Part shown: in pieces, positions 34,388 through 47,025 of the stretch
Position numbering within the stretch: position 1 is the stretch's first letter
Layout of the letters: each line of letters starts with the position of its first letter
Assembly: GCA_022385805.1 (NCBI GenBank)
Contig: MU277743.1
Span: forward strand, 1-64,000
DNA length: 64,000 nucleotides
Reading direction: 5' to 3'
Source of the DNA: Pilatotrama ljubarskyi
Taxonomy: Eukaryota > Basidiomycota > Agaricomycetes > Polyporales > Polyporaceae
Position numbers and translations under genes: made by a program
Notes under the pieces: generated by a model
Databases searched by the model: none
Seen by the model: only the letters and a program-made list of their open reading frames with translations
What the model was told of the DNA's origin: nothing

Positions 34388-35450
34388 ATGTCCTCCACAC
34401 GGCCTATGATATGCGGGGTGGAATGCTCATACTGCAGAGAGTTGAAGCCTAGAGATGCCATCAAAATGTGTGGAGGGGTGAGCTACCAACGCTTGGACAG
34501 CTAGTCAGGCCTAGTACGTACCGACATTTCGCAAACAGTGCAAGGTTATGGGGTACTGCTCGAAAGAGGTAGGCACTTGTTCTAGCTACGGCGATTAGGT
34601 CTGATTTCTACGCGCTTGAAGTGCCAGAAAGCAGACTGGTACGTGACGTCCTCCCGTCGAGTCCGGCAGCCTGCTGACTCGTTCGCAGGAAGGAGCACAA
34701 GCCTATCTGCCGCCAGGCATCCGGAGGGAACCCTGCGCCATCTCGTGTTCAGTCGATCAAGGTTGCTGAGAGAATCCTGGCTGACGACGATGTCATGTGT
34801 CGGATTGACGGCATCCTCATCAAGGCTCTCGACCTGGAGCACCACCCCGAGCGCGCTGACACCCATGCAGTCGAATCAACGGATACGAGGATGGCCACGG
34901 TGCACATCATGCATCTCATGTCAGGACGAGAGCCTCCTCCACTTAGGAGAAGATCCCCAAACTCTTCCAGATCGGCAAAGTCGGATTGCTGCCAAACGAC
35001 TCTGTCCCGGAGACCCTGAACATCACCGCCGAGCGGGCCAAGGACCTGCTGCGTGCAGACGGGTACCTGAAGCCAGGGAGTGGCCAGAGGGTCGTTCGGG
35101 CTATGTGGGTCTCCGAGGAGTGCCAGTGGGCGACCTGCTACTTTGCCAGGCCCATTACTCCAGAAATAATCCAGGAAGCGTCGACGTGGAAGCATCCCGT
35201 AGAGGACGGAGAGCCTCCGAGCGATGAACCGGCGACTACTGACGATTTGATAAAGTAAGTGGGAGGCGAGAGAGGGTGTCTACACATTGACGTCACGTTC
35301 ACCTCTTCCACGTCCTAGGCTGTTTGACCTTGGCGCATTGATGGTGCCGGAAATGAAGAAGAAGCTTACTATTGTCAGTACTCGCTCCTTCTCATGTCAC
35401 ATAGGAGGTGTTACTGATCTCATCCGAAGATGGTAGCAACCAAAAAGTGA
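34388..35450 (+). CDS. MYND-type zinc-finger protein
   Basis: Starts MSSTRPMICGVECSYCREL. After splicing, the full MYND finger reads CSYC, MCGGC, GYCSKECQKADW and HKPIC. This gives the CxxC, CxxC, CxxxC and HxxxC metal ligands of the family. The rest (VAERILADDDVMCRIDGIL, GLLPNDSVPETLNITAERA, MWVSEECQWATCYFARP, LFDLGALMVPEMKKKLT) is unrecognised and ends MVATKK. MYND fingers usually bind short proline-rich peptides. Small MYND proteins are greatly expanded in Agaricomycetes with mostly unknown roles. Confidence 0.85.
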
Positions 35451-35659
35451 TTGCGCGAGGATCGCCTTGGGTCCGAGGCAATCTTGGCCTAAGCTCGACC
35501 TTCGGGCGTACTACTAGAATCCACCGAGCGACTTGCTAGTGATGAAGGCACCGCTCGTCTTGAAGCCTGGAGCACGCCCCCACATAGGGCTAGAGCATTC
35601 GTCCCGATGTGGGATGAGGATATACTAGAATACAACAGGATAAATAGTATAAACCTGTA

Positions 35660-38039
35660 TCATGAACGTATAGGATATCCGGTGTAATTCCCACTCCCCG
35701 CACCACCTCGCTCCTCTCTCGAACGTAGCTTCAGCCATGCCGTGCCCATGAACAGCACCCATGCGAAAGCAATCAGCACCCCACACAGCACGGCGAACAA
35801 CTCTCCTCTCCGGACCTCTGCCTTTGTCCGAAGCACCTTCACCTTCGCCGGAGGGTCTGTAGGCTCTGTATCCACTATCGCTTCCACGAGGTAGCGGCTG
35901 CCGCGCACAGTCGAGGTGCGTGAAGGCCCGTGTAGCAGCGGTATGCTTTGCTCGGGAGTCGACGCAGACGGGAGAGGAAGATGTCGGCTGAGGGTGCTGC
36001 TTCGCCGATGTCGGCTGTGCTCCGACGATTCTGCCTGCCAATGCTCGTCCTCCGATCCCGGTTCTTTCCCATGGTGAGGCGAATCGGTCTCCTCATCGCT
36101 CTCTTCTATCGTGGAGGGTAAGAGAGAGCTCATGCGCCGCGCTGTGGCCTCTTTCTGTTTGCGATCCAACCGGGCCAAGCCGATGATTCCGAGAATCTCG
36201 AAGAGGTTGAGGATCAAGAAGGCATTTAGCAGGTACTGGATGTCCCTGTCGTCGCCGTCTATGGGCAGTAGTTTCTCCGCGGACTTCTTTGACTTGATAT
36301 CCAGAGCAAGACCGGCGAGCGTCTGGAAGATGGTAGAACCAGTTTGCTCGAGCTAGTAATAGGGCAAGTGAGGAGGCTGAACCTTACTACATGGGCGGGC
36401 ACCTACCGCTTTGTGGGCACCGAGCGTCGTCGAGACATACTTCAATGGAACAATACGAGGAACGATGACAACAAGTAGCACTGGTGTACGCACGTCAATC
36501 CCTCTCTCGAAGCTTTGCCTACACGGGGCTACTCACGAGGGGAGAAACCATGTCCGAGCGCGAAAGATACGACGGCTGGTATTGGCGTCTTCGTGAGTGC
36601 TGGAGGAAGGACTAGCCACACGTAGCAGGCAAGGGTGAGCATCGCCGACAGGAGGAAGAGTTGCATGACGAAGTTGCGCTTCTTGACCCGGTCCACGACG
36701 AAGCCAGTCTATCCAGTCAAACTTCAGTTGGGCTATCGTGGCGAGCTAAGGGAGAAATATGAGAGCATACAATGGGGTATAGGAAGACGCTGCCAGCCAA
36801 GACGTACGAGCCCTTGGTGCTGGCGTCGGATTCTGTGAGGTCGTAACGGCGCTGTAGTATATTGCTGCAGCTCCAGGTCAGTGACACGTAGCCAGCGACA
36901 GTTCACGCTTTACTCACGCGACGAGATGGGTAAATGGAGCCCAGACGGCACCACATAGGACGTTCAGCCCAATGTAACTGTCGTATGTGAATCAATCAGT
37001 TCCCAGGTTGACTGCCGCAAATAACCTAGACGTACGCCCAAAAGACGTCTCCAAGTTTGGTGATGTCTCTTAAATACACCATGCGCTTCTTCGCGACCTC
37101 TTTCAATGCTTCAGCTTCCGACATATCTTCTGCTGCTGCAGATGCGGCACGAGAGTGGGCCTCAGCATGCAGCTCAGATGCTTCCAGCTCTGTCCCGCTC
37201 TCGCGGACGAGCCACTTGGAGGAGAAGACGTAGACCAGATTGATGGTAAAAGAGAACGCAGTCAACAGTGTGGACGCGTAGAAAGGAGCATGCGGACCAA
37301 AGCGTTGGGAGAGCGGATATGAGGTGAGTGCTGAGATGAACGAGGCGCCTTTCCCAGCTACGAGGCCGAGCGCGAGCGAGACTCCAAGGCCATGCGACCT
37401 GAAGAAGCGCACGATGATCGTTTCTTGAACTACTGCCAATGGGCTGACGCCGAGCCCAAAGACGAACATCCCTAGAGCCATCAGACGTACGCTGTCCGAC
37501 AGATTCCCAACAAGGAGGCACGCTTGTCCTGAGAGCGGGATGAGTGCGTTGGTTAGATACATAGGTGTCGTATAGACTCACCCAGAAATATGACACCCGT
37601 AGCCAGAATACTGGTAAGCGTGGTGCCCAGTCGGCTGGCAAGTACTCCGCCCACTAGAGGAGTCCAGGTACTATTGAGAGAGAAGGCGGAGATCAGGAGG
37701 GAGAATTCGGTATTGTTTGTGCCCATCTCTCGGGATAGGCGCGACTTGAGAGGTCCCAAGATGTATGTCGCACTACCTCAGACGTGAGTGATTATTCAGA
37801 TAGGGGCAGCATGATACGCACTAATGACTGCCTATACTGAGTGAGCATGCGCAGAGTAGAGCCAAGGAGCGGATGAAGTACGCCCTGGCCGGTGACGGCC
37901 TTCCATACCCCGCATGCAGCAGAGTAGCAGCGTCATCTCCATTGGATTCGTATGCTTCGGGTTCACGATGGTCGTCTTCGTCCATATGGTGAGGCGTCCT
38001 CAATAGCGGCGCCTGTACTGCAACATCGGGTGAAGACAT
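35660..38039 (-). CDS. Major facilitator superfamily transporter, MFSD1-like
   Basis: Starts MSSPDVAVQAPLLRTPHH at 38039 with a polar N-terminal tail. Twelve hydrophobic segments follow after splicing, for example SLALLCACSLSIGSHYATYILGP and MALGMFVFGLGVSPLAVVQETI. GSYVLAGSVFLYPI and VKKRNFVMQLFLLSAMLTLACYVW also belong to the helices. The long loop between helices 6 and 7 is acidic (SRAASAAAEDMSEAEALKEV). After the last core helix a Ser/His-rich tail of about 130 residues ends in another membrane helix (GVLIAFAWVLFMGTAW). The VQETIIVRFF block resembles the lysosomal MFSD1 group, with weak confidence. Substrate unknown. Confidence 0.8.
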
Positions 38040-38578
38040 GATCGTGGACGGAGAGAACTTGAATGGGTCCGGCGCGGATACCGGGCTCGAGATCGGAGTT
38101 GTTACGCAGTAGCCAGAGGTCTGTGCGAGTAGAGAGTATTATAGCGAGGTAAGAGGTGGCTGTTTCGTTCAGAGAAGAGCAAGGCACTGAGTGGGAAGAA
38201 TCCCAGTTCGTGTGCTCGCGGTTATGAGCGGGTGGGGCAGGAGTCGGCGAGTCTCCAGAGATGGCACATCTCATCTTATCAGATACCTTCTGACAATCGC
38301 CGATTCGATCTCAGTGCTTACTGGGCGCTACGCGGCTACGGTCTCCCACGCGACTCCCCTCCTCCCTCCTCCAAGTTCAGCCTGGCTGTGAACCATCGCA
38401 GTCGCAGAGCACCCTGGCATTACGTGGAATGTTTGGGTACGCGCAGGACTCAGTGCGTTCACATTATATCGCTGTGTCACGTAGGCCCATTGCCTGGGCA
38501 ATAACATACGGTACAGTACACGCTCGAAAGGGACTCGCAATAATCTGTCCAGGTATGTACATCAAACCCGCAACGCTG
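38040..38578. other. Intergenic region between the MFS and MARVEL genes
   Basis: About 540 bases between two minus-strand genes. Nothing recognised apart from likely promoter sequence of the MFS gene. Confidence 0.5.
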
Positions 38579-39252
38579 CTAGACGAAAGTCCTGGAGTCC
38601 CTGATATACCTTATTTTACCCAGGCCTGTACGCATCCATAGCAAGGTTGCAGCGAGCGTCACACAGCAGAGGCTGAACTCCGTCCAGCCCAACGCCTCCA
38701 CTGTGAGCGTCTCGCGACATCTGCTCGAAGGAATGCTTAGCTTGTATGGCGGGAGAAAGAGGGCACGACCGGGGACCCACCGCGACAGGGGTGGACGTCC
38801 CGCACAGTTCCCGCCGGAGCGCGTGCTGTGCATAAGTCCTGCGCCTATGCCCTGTCGAAAAAGTGAGCCCAGCATCTCAACCTTCAGCAAGAGGAGCGCA
38901 CCCATATTACAGCCGTCAGCAGGAGCCAGATTACCGAGCTTGCCACCTGTGCCAGCAGATGCACAGCTCCATCAACGATCCATAGGACGTATGCGCCCGA
39001 AAACAGCAGCGTCCACGCCGACGAGAAGCAGAGCAGAATTAGGCTGGGATTGCTCTCCGTCAGATGCGGGCGACACTTGGAGCGGCGAGGTACGGACAGC
39101 GAGTGGTACCTAGGGCTCGCCCAGGTCTGCGCCTCATTGCCGGCGCTGATGAGGAAGGTGGTCAGACCGAGCTCAGCGGTCGCCGTCAAGGTCATAAGGG
39201 TGAAGAGGAAAGGATGGTAGTTGGCCCTCATCGTGGTGCGGCGCTGGCGCAT
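38579..39252 (-). CDS. MARVEL-like four-pass membrane protein
   Basis: Start is either M at 39252 or the better-placed M at 39231 (MRANYHPFLFTLMTLTATAEL). Four hydrophobic segments follow: FLFTLMTLTATAELGLTTFLI, LILLCFSSAWTLLFSGAYVLW, LLAQVASSVIWLLLTAVIW, and EFSLCCVTLAATLLWM. This order and the short polar turns fit the MARVEL family of vesicle and junction proteins. An intron of 54 nt ends at the exon beginning LILLCF; it is a multiple of three and open, so the retained form still translates. Two further introns precede the last helix. Function unknown. Confidence 0.7.
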
Positions 39253-39968
39253 CTTGGACTACAGCGGGCTCGGGGGTATATGTGGCCAAGCAGAAAGAGT
39301 TGCAGCAGTCGACAGCGCGGGGCCTGAGCTGGCTTTATGCCCCAGTGTCGTGCGCGATACGTGCGATCGCAGGCAGGTGTAGGACACGCGGAGTGCATGC
39401 GTCCTCAGACTTGCTACTCGGACACCGCTTCAGACGTCTTCTGCCGCACAGATGGAGCCGGGAAGAGGCTTTCTGGGCCGATCCATGTCCTCCTGGAGCC
39501 CTCCTATCCAAAACTCGGTTGGTAAGTCATATTCGGAGACTGCCAGATGTCGACGGTGCTTGAAGCTGGCCATAATTGCTGCTAGAAGACATGTCCCCAC
39601 CGCATGTGGATCTCGCTGGAGTGCTGCTGCTTTGATGTTACGAATTTCCACCCAATGCAATACCATCACAGTCCATTGTCAGTTGAGTGAGCAGCAACTG
39701 CCGAACGGAGGTGCGAGGCTCAGGGAAAGATGTAACGAGGGAGAGTCACATGATGGTCGTCTGAGCGCGGGCGCGGGCGGGGAGGCCGAGTTGCAATCTG
39801 GCGACGACTCAGTCGACCAGTCCGACGTCGACTCCGAGCGAGGTGTTCCCCTCGTCCGACGCCAGCCTCAGCTTCCAGTTCCCCGTCTGCATCCTGCTCG
39901 TCCCGGACGAGTGTCCATGAATCTCGTCGGTCTGCTCGGGACACCCTGATGAACGCCACCATCGACTC
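39253..39968. other. Divergent intergenic region, MARVEL to Ras GEF
   Basis: About 0.7 kb with promoters for both genes. Overlapping frames have no domain. Nothing else seen. Confidence 0.5.
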
Positions 39969-42900
39969 ATGATGACTCCCAAAAACCACCCTATCGACCT
40001 GCCCAAAATTCCATCTCTCCCGCCGATTCAAATGCCTGATGCCTCCAATCTCTTCGGCCCATCTTCTGGTTCGAAGAGGTCCGACTCGCCGTCCTCTCGA
40101 CCGTCCTCTTCTTCTCCGTATGCCTCCCAGGATACCTTCTTAACCGCTCACACGTCGTTGTCTCCGGATCAGCCCAGCTCGTCTTCTGGCAATGGCTCTC
40201 CGGTGTACTTATATCCCTCTGCGATACCTGCAATGAACACTCCGACTGGCCTCAGGAAGTCTATATCTGTCGACTCTTTCGTCAAGCACAAGCAACCCCT
40301 CATGCCCCCAACTCGCCCTACTCCTCCCAGCCCTCTCTCCTCCGACTTCCGTGCTTCTCAAGCCGACAATGACGACCACTTGTCTGCCGCTACAAGACCA
40401 GCCGACGCGATGTCCTCTGGTTCTCGTTCCCCATGGGCCGACCGTGACAGACGTGCTCAACCACGATCTCCGTCGACACGCAGCCGCGGCACGAGCATCA
40501 GCACAGCTGCAGATGAACGCGACGCTGCTTTCCTGGACGAATCAGATGTCGAACGTTCTGAGGAGTTGTTGAGGCGTGCACGCAAGGGCAAGGGCTCTTC
40601 ACGACAATCGGTACGGCCGGGAGAGCTTCCGATGCCATCCCGCTTGCAGCCCAAGGGGTCAGTACCTTCCATGCATATCGGTCCATTCGCAGCACCGATA
40701 GTTCCTCCCCGGAGCAGTAGTTTGAACTTCAAAGGTGCCAAACAGAAGACTCTCCAGCCCCTACATACCCAATTTCCAACGGTGAGCCTGTCGCCTAGCA
40801 AGGATCGCCGTAGTACTGACATATCGAATTGCACCAGACCCAGACTACCCCTGAGATATCTCTCCTCGTTGTTGGACCGCATGGATGTGGGAAGTCGACT
40901 ATCATCCAGAAGGGACTCAAGCAGTACGGACTGGGCAAGCCGGAGGAGATCCAGATTGAGGGCCCCGACGCCAGAGGGAGCTTCACATGTGCGCTACACT
41001 TCCTGTATCAATATTTGCGCTACTGACATGCATTCGCTATGAAGATACCCAGCGATCTGGCACGATACCTGCGGGACAGGTCCCAGCACATGCACTTCGT
41101 GTCCTCGAGGCTGATGTCTCCACATTCAACCTGAGCGATGCACGCGGGGTCTGGTCCGAGGCAACAGAGGTCTGGGATGGCATCGTGATCTGTTATGATG
41201 CCACAGACGAGAATTCGCTCCGCCATCTCGAGGACCTGCTCAGTGAGTACACTTGTCTCTCCAACTTCCTCTCACCACTGAGCACACACCTCAGGAGCAT
41301 TCGGCGAACTACGTGCGCCATGTATTGCACTTGCGTGCAAGACCGACCTGCCGCAGCGAGTAGATCCCAGAGACGCGCATGCGCTTCTGAAGCAGTACCA
41401 GGTCGGTTTGATCGAGGTGTCGACGGTCTCAGAACACAGCAAGGAGAGAATCCGGATGGCGTTCGAGTGGATCCTGAGCTCGATCTTCCGCGAACAAGGT
41501 CAGCATAATCGCAGACTGTATCTCTTGAACTTCGGGGCTTACACGGATTTTTCTGAAGACGGGACCGATACCCTGCGAAATCCGGCTTCCCCCGCGTGGT
41601 TGACTTATCAGTCTCCATTACCGTGGGACATTTCCCGCGCCTCGTCCGCCACGCCCACCGCGTCGTCTTCTGTTCATACGGTCCAGCAGTCTGCTGGTGC
41701 GAACCGATCCCAGAGCCATGCTCCGACTCAATCGGTCTCTCAAGGGTCGCAGCCAGTGCGCGGGTACCATCGTCCTCTGGGTGGAACGTCACCCAGCTCC
41801 GCCTCCTCGCCGGCATCTCCGACCCGAGTCCGTTCGACCGGCGATCTGCTGTCCGAACATGAGAAGTCCAAACGCGAGGAGAGGGAGGTACACGCCTCAG
41901 TCTACAACGGCGGTAGGAACAGTAGCCACAGCTCTATCCACGGTCGTCAGGTGCCTGGTCTGGGTGCGGATGGTCCCTCGAGCATGACGGATGTTTCAAC
42001 GTCGGACGGCGCGAGAGACATGTCCATGAAGGAATCGTGAGTTCTGCCATCGCCCTGCCCACCTGTCATCCTGACATGCGCACAGCCGCGCACCTCCTTG
42101 GATGAGCTTAGACGACCTTTTAAACAAGCTCTTGTTCATGGCCGTCTGTGATGATGGTGAGTTTGAGTCCGTCTGGATGCCGCATATGCTTATGCCTCTC
42201 TACAGATCCTGTATTCATCTCGCATTTCCTCCTCACTTATCGCCGTTTCGCAAGTCCACGGACTGTGTTACTCGCAATGCAGAAGCGGATGCGTTCGCTA
42301 GACCACCCCGCTGGTGATCCGATGTTCGCCTGTTATGCACAGATGAGGTGCGCACCTTTCCTCAGCAATAACGTATCCACGCTCATCTTGCGTACTGACC
42401 AGAATTTGCCAACTGCTGGACCTCTGGATCAACATGTATCCCACCGATTTCGCCGTCCCTGGTGCCTCGAGCGCACTGGCGGCGCTCATCAAGTCGATCA
42501 TTACGAAGACCTATCTACTCCACTACGGCGCCGAGTTCCTCCCATTCTTGGAGATGGTATCTGGTCTGAAGGACAAAGACGCATCTTGGGCGCTGAAGGT
42601 CGAGGAGGAGAGCTCCGATACATCTAGTTTCTCAGATGAAGAACACTCTTTCCTCGTGGACCGATCTGCTTCCCCCAGACCAAGTAGTCCAACACCTATA
42701 CCGCACGACAGTGGACCAAGCACGGCCGCGAGTGGTCAAACGGGCTACGCTAGAGAGAGGAAGGCAAGCCTCCCTTTGACCGCGAAGGCCCTCATTGCCA
42801 CGCCGGCAGCGAATCCGACACCTCAATCTCTTGCCCAAGATACTGCGCCGAATCCGCCGGTTGCGCACTCGCCCAAGCACATCCTGCGGCATCTGCAGAG

Positions 42901-43979
42901 TGTCAGCCAGGCGCTTCAAATCGTCGATCCGGCCGACATCGCCCAAGAAATGACGCGAATACAATGCCAGTTCTTCTTGCGTATCGAGGTATATGGTGCC
43001 ATCTCTCGATAGGTTGTCGTTCCACTTATGAGCTCTCCTAGCCGCGTCATTGGCTCCAGCACGTGCTGGTCCAGGGTAAGAAGGATACGGAGTCGGACCC
43101 GATCACCACGTACAATCTCATCTCGAATCATTTCGGTGAATGGTATGGAGTGCTCCTGCTTGGTGCAGAATCGTTCTGCTGACGTTGCCTCTAGGGTGGT
43201 ATCGCTGATCCTATGCCACGACAAACCCAAAGGCCGGGCACGACAGATCGAGAAGTTCATCAGCGTCGCAAATCGTCTGCGAAATCTGTGCAACTACTCC
43301 GGTCTACGGGCGATCATCGCTGGTATCAATAGTGCTACGTTCGAGGGTGACGAGTCGTTGGAGCTCCTGAGGACCAAGTCTCCTGAACACTGGAAGAGCT
43401 TCCAACAATGGGATCAACTCCTGCAATCCGTGCGGTCACACCAGAAGTACCGCATGGCTTTGCGAAACACGAAGGGCGCATGTATACCCGCATTGTGAGT
43501 GCACTTGCTCAGTGTCATCTGTTTCACTGACTCCGGCCCGTGTAGGGAAATCCACCTTTCCGATCTCATCCGCGCCCACGAAGGCAACCCCGACTACCAT
43601 GACGATGATCCCAGCAAGATTCACTGGGCGAAGTTCAATATGATGGCGCGGTTCATCGACACCATTGTCCAATGTCAGAAGGGATGCCGCGAGAGCGGCG
43701 AGTACGACAAGTTCCCGATCCGCCAGAAGGTCCTCGACCTATTCATGACAGAGGAGGAACACATGCTCATGGACGACGATGTGAGTCCTTCGCTGATGGT
43801 TGCATCTGTCCTAAGTTGATTTCCGCATGCAGATGCAACGCTCCCGCATAGCACTTCCTGACATCGAAGGCTACGAAGACAATCTCAGATCGGGTGGGCC
43901 CCGCATGGCAGCTCGGGATCCCTCGCACCATAAGGACGCCGCTATCTTCCGCAAACTTTTGAACTTCCCCTGGAACTGA
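39969..43979 (+). CDS. Ras guanine-nucleotide exchange factor with an N-terminal GTPase-like P-loop domain
   Basis: The first exon (39969-40781) encodes 271 Ser/Pro-rich, probably disordered residues. A Ras-like nucleotide-binding domain follows: P-loop GPHGCGKST at about 284-292, hydrophobic beta-strand WDGIVICYDATDENS, and ACKTDLPQR in the place of the NKxD guanine motif. I see no clear DxxG switch-II motif. A second disordered linker leads to the RasGEF N-terminal domain (DPVFISHFLLTYRRFA). The catalytic Cdc25 domain follows, with RQIEKFISVANRLRNLCNYSG, AIIAGINSATF and KGACIPALEIHLSDLIRAHEGNP. It ends LLNFPWN at 43979. GEFs of this type load Ras with GTP at membranes. Confidence 0.9.
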
Positions 43980-44310
43980 AGAGCTCTTGCAGCGCTGTGC
44001 TTGCTGCTTTGATACCTTGCTTTCTCACCCACACGCACATATCTATGACGGTACATTACGAGGATTTGTATTACCCTTGTTGTCGCAGTTGCTATGCTGA
44101 ATATGATTTGTATGTGGGCTCTTAGTTTGAAAACTCCTGCAATTGCCTAGTGTGCGAGTGTGCGACAGCTAGTAAGTGCTAGCTGGAAGTTGGTGCTATT
44201 CGAGGAGGTACACATGACAGGCGCTGTGAAAGCGCCCCAAGCGCCCGCCGCCCAAGGTAGCGGTCCGATCATGGGCGCTCAAATAATTTGGACCTTCACA
44301 CTTTGCGCCG
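43980..44310. promoter_or_regulatory. DRS1 promoter with inverted repeats and clustered GGCGCT motifs
   Basis: Between the Ras GEF stop and the DRS1 start. Perfect inverted repeats are CAGCTAG/CTAGCTG (44166-44172 and 44179-44185) and GGCGCT/AGCGCC (44220-44225 and 44231-44236). Further copies of the hexamer lie at 44240-44245 and 44274-44279. Four copies in 60 bases is much more than expected by base composition. Confidence 0.5.
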
Positions 44311-47025
44311 ATGTCGAAGACACAAACGGCCGAGGAAGCTGTCGAGCTCAACCCTGACTTCATCTTTGACCTCTCTGGTGACCCGTATGCCGACTTCCTT
44401 GACGACCACCTTGATGTGCAAGACTTGGTCAAGAAGGGCTCTAAGCCGGTATGCCATCCACGGGTATGTACCTCAGTGCGACCGCTCACAGCTGTTTAGG
44501 ACCCAATCTCAGTGGACGACATCATAGCGCGCCGGAAGCTCCGTGCGAGCAATGGAAAGCGTAAACGCCCCGTAGACGATGAAGGAGAAGAAGGTAGCGA
44601 CTCTGAGGATGGGGAAGATGGGAGTGAGGAGGGGGATGAGGATGAGGGTGAAGATGACTCGTCCGAAGGCTCCGAGGCGTCTGGAGAAGACTTCGAAGGG
44701 TTGTCTGAGGGTGACGAGGAAGAAGACCCTCTAGCGACTTCGGACGAAGAGTCTGGCTCTGAGCAAGACGAGGACGAGGGCATGTCCGACGAGCAGGAGG
44801 ACGAAGACGAGGACGCGTCCTCTTCGGGGGACGAGTCTGAAGAGGAGACCCAAGCGGAAAAGGAGCGCAAGGCTGCCTTCTTCGACTCAGAAGCAGGCCC
44901 CTCCGAGGCACATACGTCTTTCCTGTCCATGAACCTCTCCCGACCCATCATCAAGTCCATTACATCCTTAGGCTTCACCACCCCCACCCCCATCCAGGCT
45001 GCTACCATTCCCGTCGCGCTCTTGGGCAAGGACGTTGTCGGTAATGCTGTGACTGGTTCCGGCAAGACCGCTGCGTTCATGATCCCGATGCTGGAACGAC
45101 TCATGTACCGTGACCGGGGCAAGAAGGCTGCCGCTACGAGGTGTCTGGTCTTGGTCCCGACCCGCGAATTAGCCGTGCAATGCTACGAGGTCGGTACCAA
45201 ACTCGCGGCTCATACGGACGTCCGTTTCGCGTTGGTAGTCGGTGAGTTGCGTAGACATCCGTGACTACGAGCGTTCTCCTGATCTGTGGCGAACTGTATA
45301 GGTGGTTTGTCTGTCAAGGCACAAGAGGCTACTCTGCGTACGCGACCAGACGTCGTGATTGCAACCCCGGGTCGTCTGATCGACCACCTTCGGAATTCCC
45401 CTACATTCACTCTCGACGCACTCGACATCCTAGTGCTTGATGAAGCTGACCGTATGCTCGAGGATGGTTTTGCGGACGAGCTCACAGAGATTGTCAAGTC
45501 TTGCCCGACGTCCCGTCAGACGATGCTCTTCTCCGCGACGATGACGGACTCCGTCGACGAGCTGGTCAGAATGTCCTTGAACAAGCCCGTCAGGTTGTTC
45601 GTGGATCCCAAGCGTGCTACGGCGCGAGGACTTCTGCAGGAGTTTGTGCGGGTACGCGCCGGGAAGGAGTCTGAGCGTTCAGCGCTATTGGTGGCCTTGT
45701 GCAAGCGGACGTTCAAGTCTCGGGTCATTATTTTCTTCCGGAGCAAGAAACTAGCACACCAGATGCGCATTGTGTTCAGTCTGCTGGACATGAAGTCCGA
45801 GGAGCTCCATGGAGACCTCAGCCAAGAACAGGCATGTTTTGTCCTCACTACGTCTTAGCCGGCGTTCGTGCTCACCTCACCCTCAGAGATTGCGAGCCCT
45901 CCAACAATTCCGCGACGGTCACGTCGATTATTTGATGGCCACCGATCTCGCCTCTCGCGGTCTCGACATCAAGGGTATCGAGACTGTCATCAACTATGAC
46001 ATGCCCGGACAACTAGCGCAGTACCTTCACCGTGTCGGCCGAACAGCGCGAGCGGGCAAGAAGGGACGGTAAGGCTATCTACCCGACATCGATAGACTGC
46101 GCGCCCACTGACTGAATGTCCGACAGATCGGTGACATTGGTAGGCGAGGCCGACAGGAAGATGCTGAAGGCCGCCATCAAGCACTCCTCCAGCGAAGACC
46201 AGGTTCGACACCGCCAGGTTCCCCCGGAAGTGGTTGCCAAATGGTCGCAGAAGCTCGACAGCCTCAAAGAGGAGATATCAGAGATCCTGCAGGAGGAGAA
46301 GGAGGAAAAGCATGTGAGTCGGTCTGGTGCAGCGCTGAGCCATATACGGATTTACTCATGTATACGCCGTTGACAGCTGCGCCAAGCTGAGATGGAGCTG
46401 AAAAAAGGCCAGAACATGATCGAACACGAAGCTGAGATCTTCTCGCGGCCCGCCCGTACCTGGTTCCAGACTGGGAAGGAGAAGGCCAAGGCAGAGGGTG
46501 AGGAGCGTCCACCGTTCATTTCCGCCCGTCCTGAATAAAATCTTCGCGCGCCAGCGGTCAGCAAGCAACAATACGAGGCCGGCTTCGATGCCGGCAAAAA
46601 GGGCAAGGCGAAGCAGACAGCCGAGCCCAAGGTACGTCACTTGAGCTCTCTGATCCGTGCGTAGTGATTGACAGATGTCGCAGCCCAAGCGGGACAAGTT
46701 TGCGGGGCTCTCCAGACGTGCGAAACGGAGAAAGATGGCGATGGAGGAGGACGATGCGGCGGAGAGCGGCGCAATCCGTGCGGCAGTGCGTTCTGCGAAG
46801 AAGGCGTCGCGACCAGCAAAGATTGGCGAGCCTGAACGACGGCCAGCGTCGTCGAAGAAGAAAGACAAGAAGAAGGCTGCGCGGTCTAAACGCGTCACAA
46901 AGCAGAAGGGCGGTGCGTTCGAGAAGGACTTGGGGCAACGGCCTGTGCGAGAGGGTGTTCGGGCGAAGAAGGGCGATGTCATCGGTGGTATGGGGAAGAA
47001 AAAGGGCGGGAAACGGAAAGCGTAG
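44311..47025 (+). CDS. DRS1: ATP-dependent DEAD-box RNA helicase DRS1 (DDX27)
   Basis: Starts [21 protein letters not shown] and ends GGKRKA. An acidic stretch of Glu/Asp/Ser (about 44580-44860) follows the N terminus. The helicase core then shows every motif: Q motif [14 protein letters not shown], Walker [26 protein letters not shown] in [12 protein letters not shown] in [17 protein letters not shown] and [13 protein letters not shown]. After the core come [19 protein letters not shown] and a Lys-rich tail ([25 protein letters not shown]) as in yeast Drs1. Drs1 is needed for 60S ribosome assembly in the nucleolus. Five or more introns; no frame problems. Confidence 0.94.
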
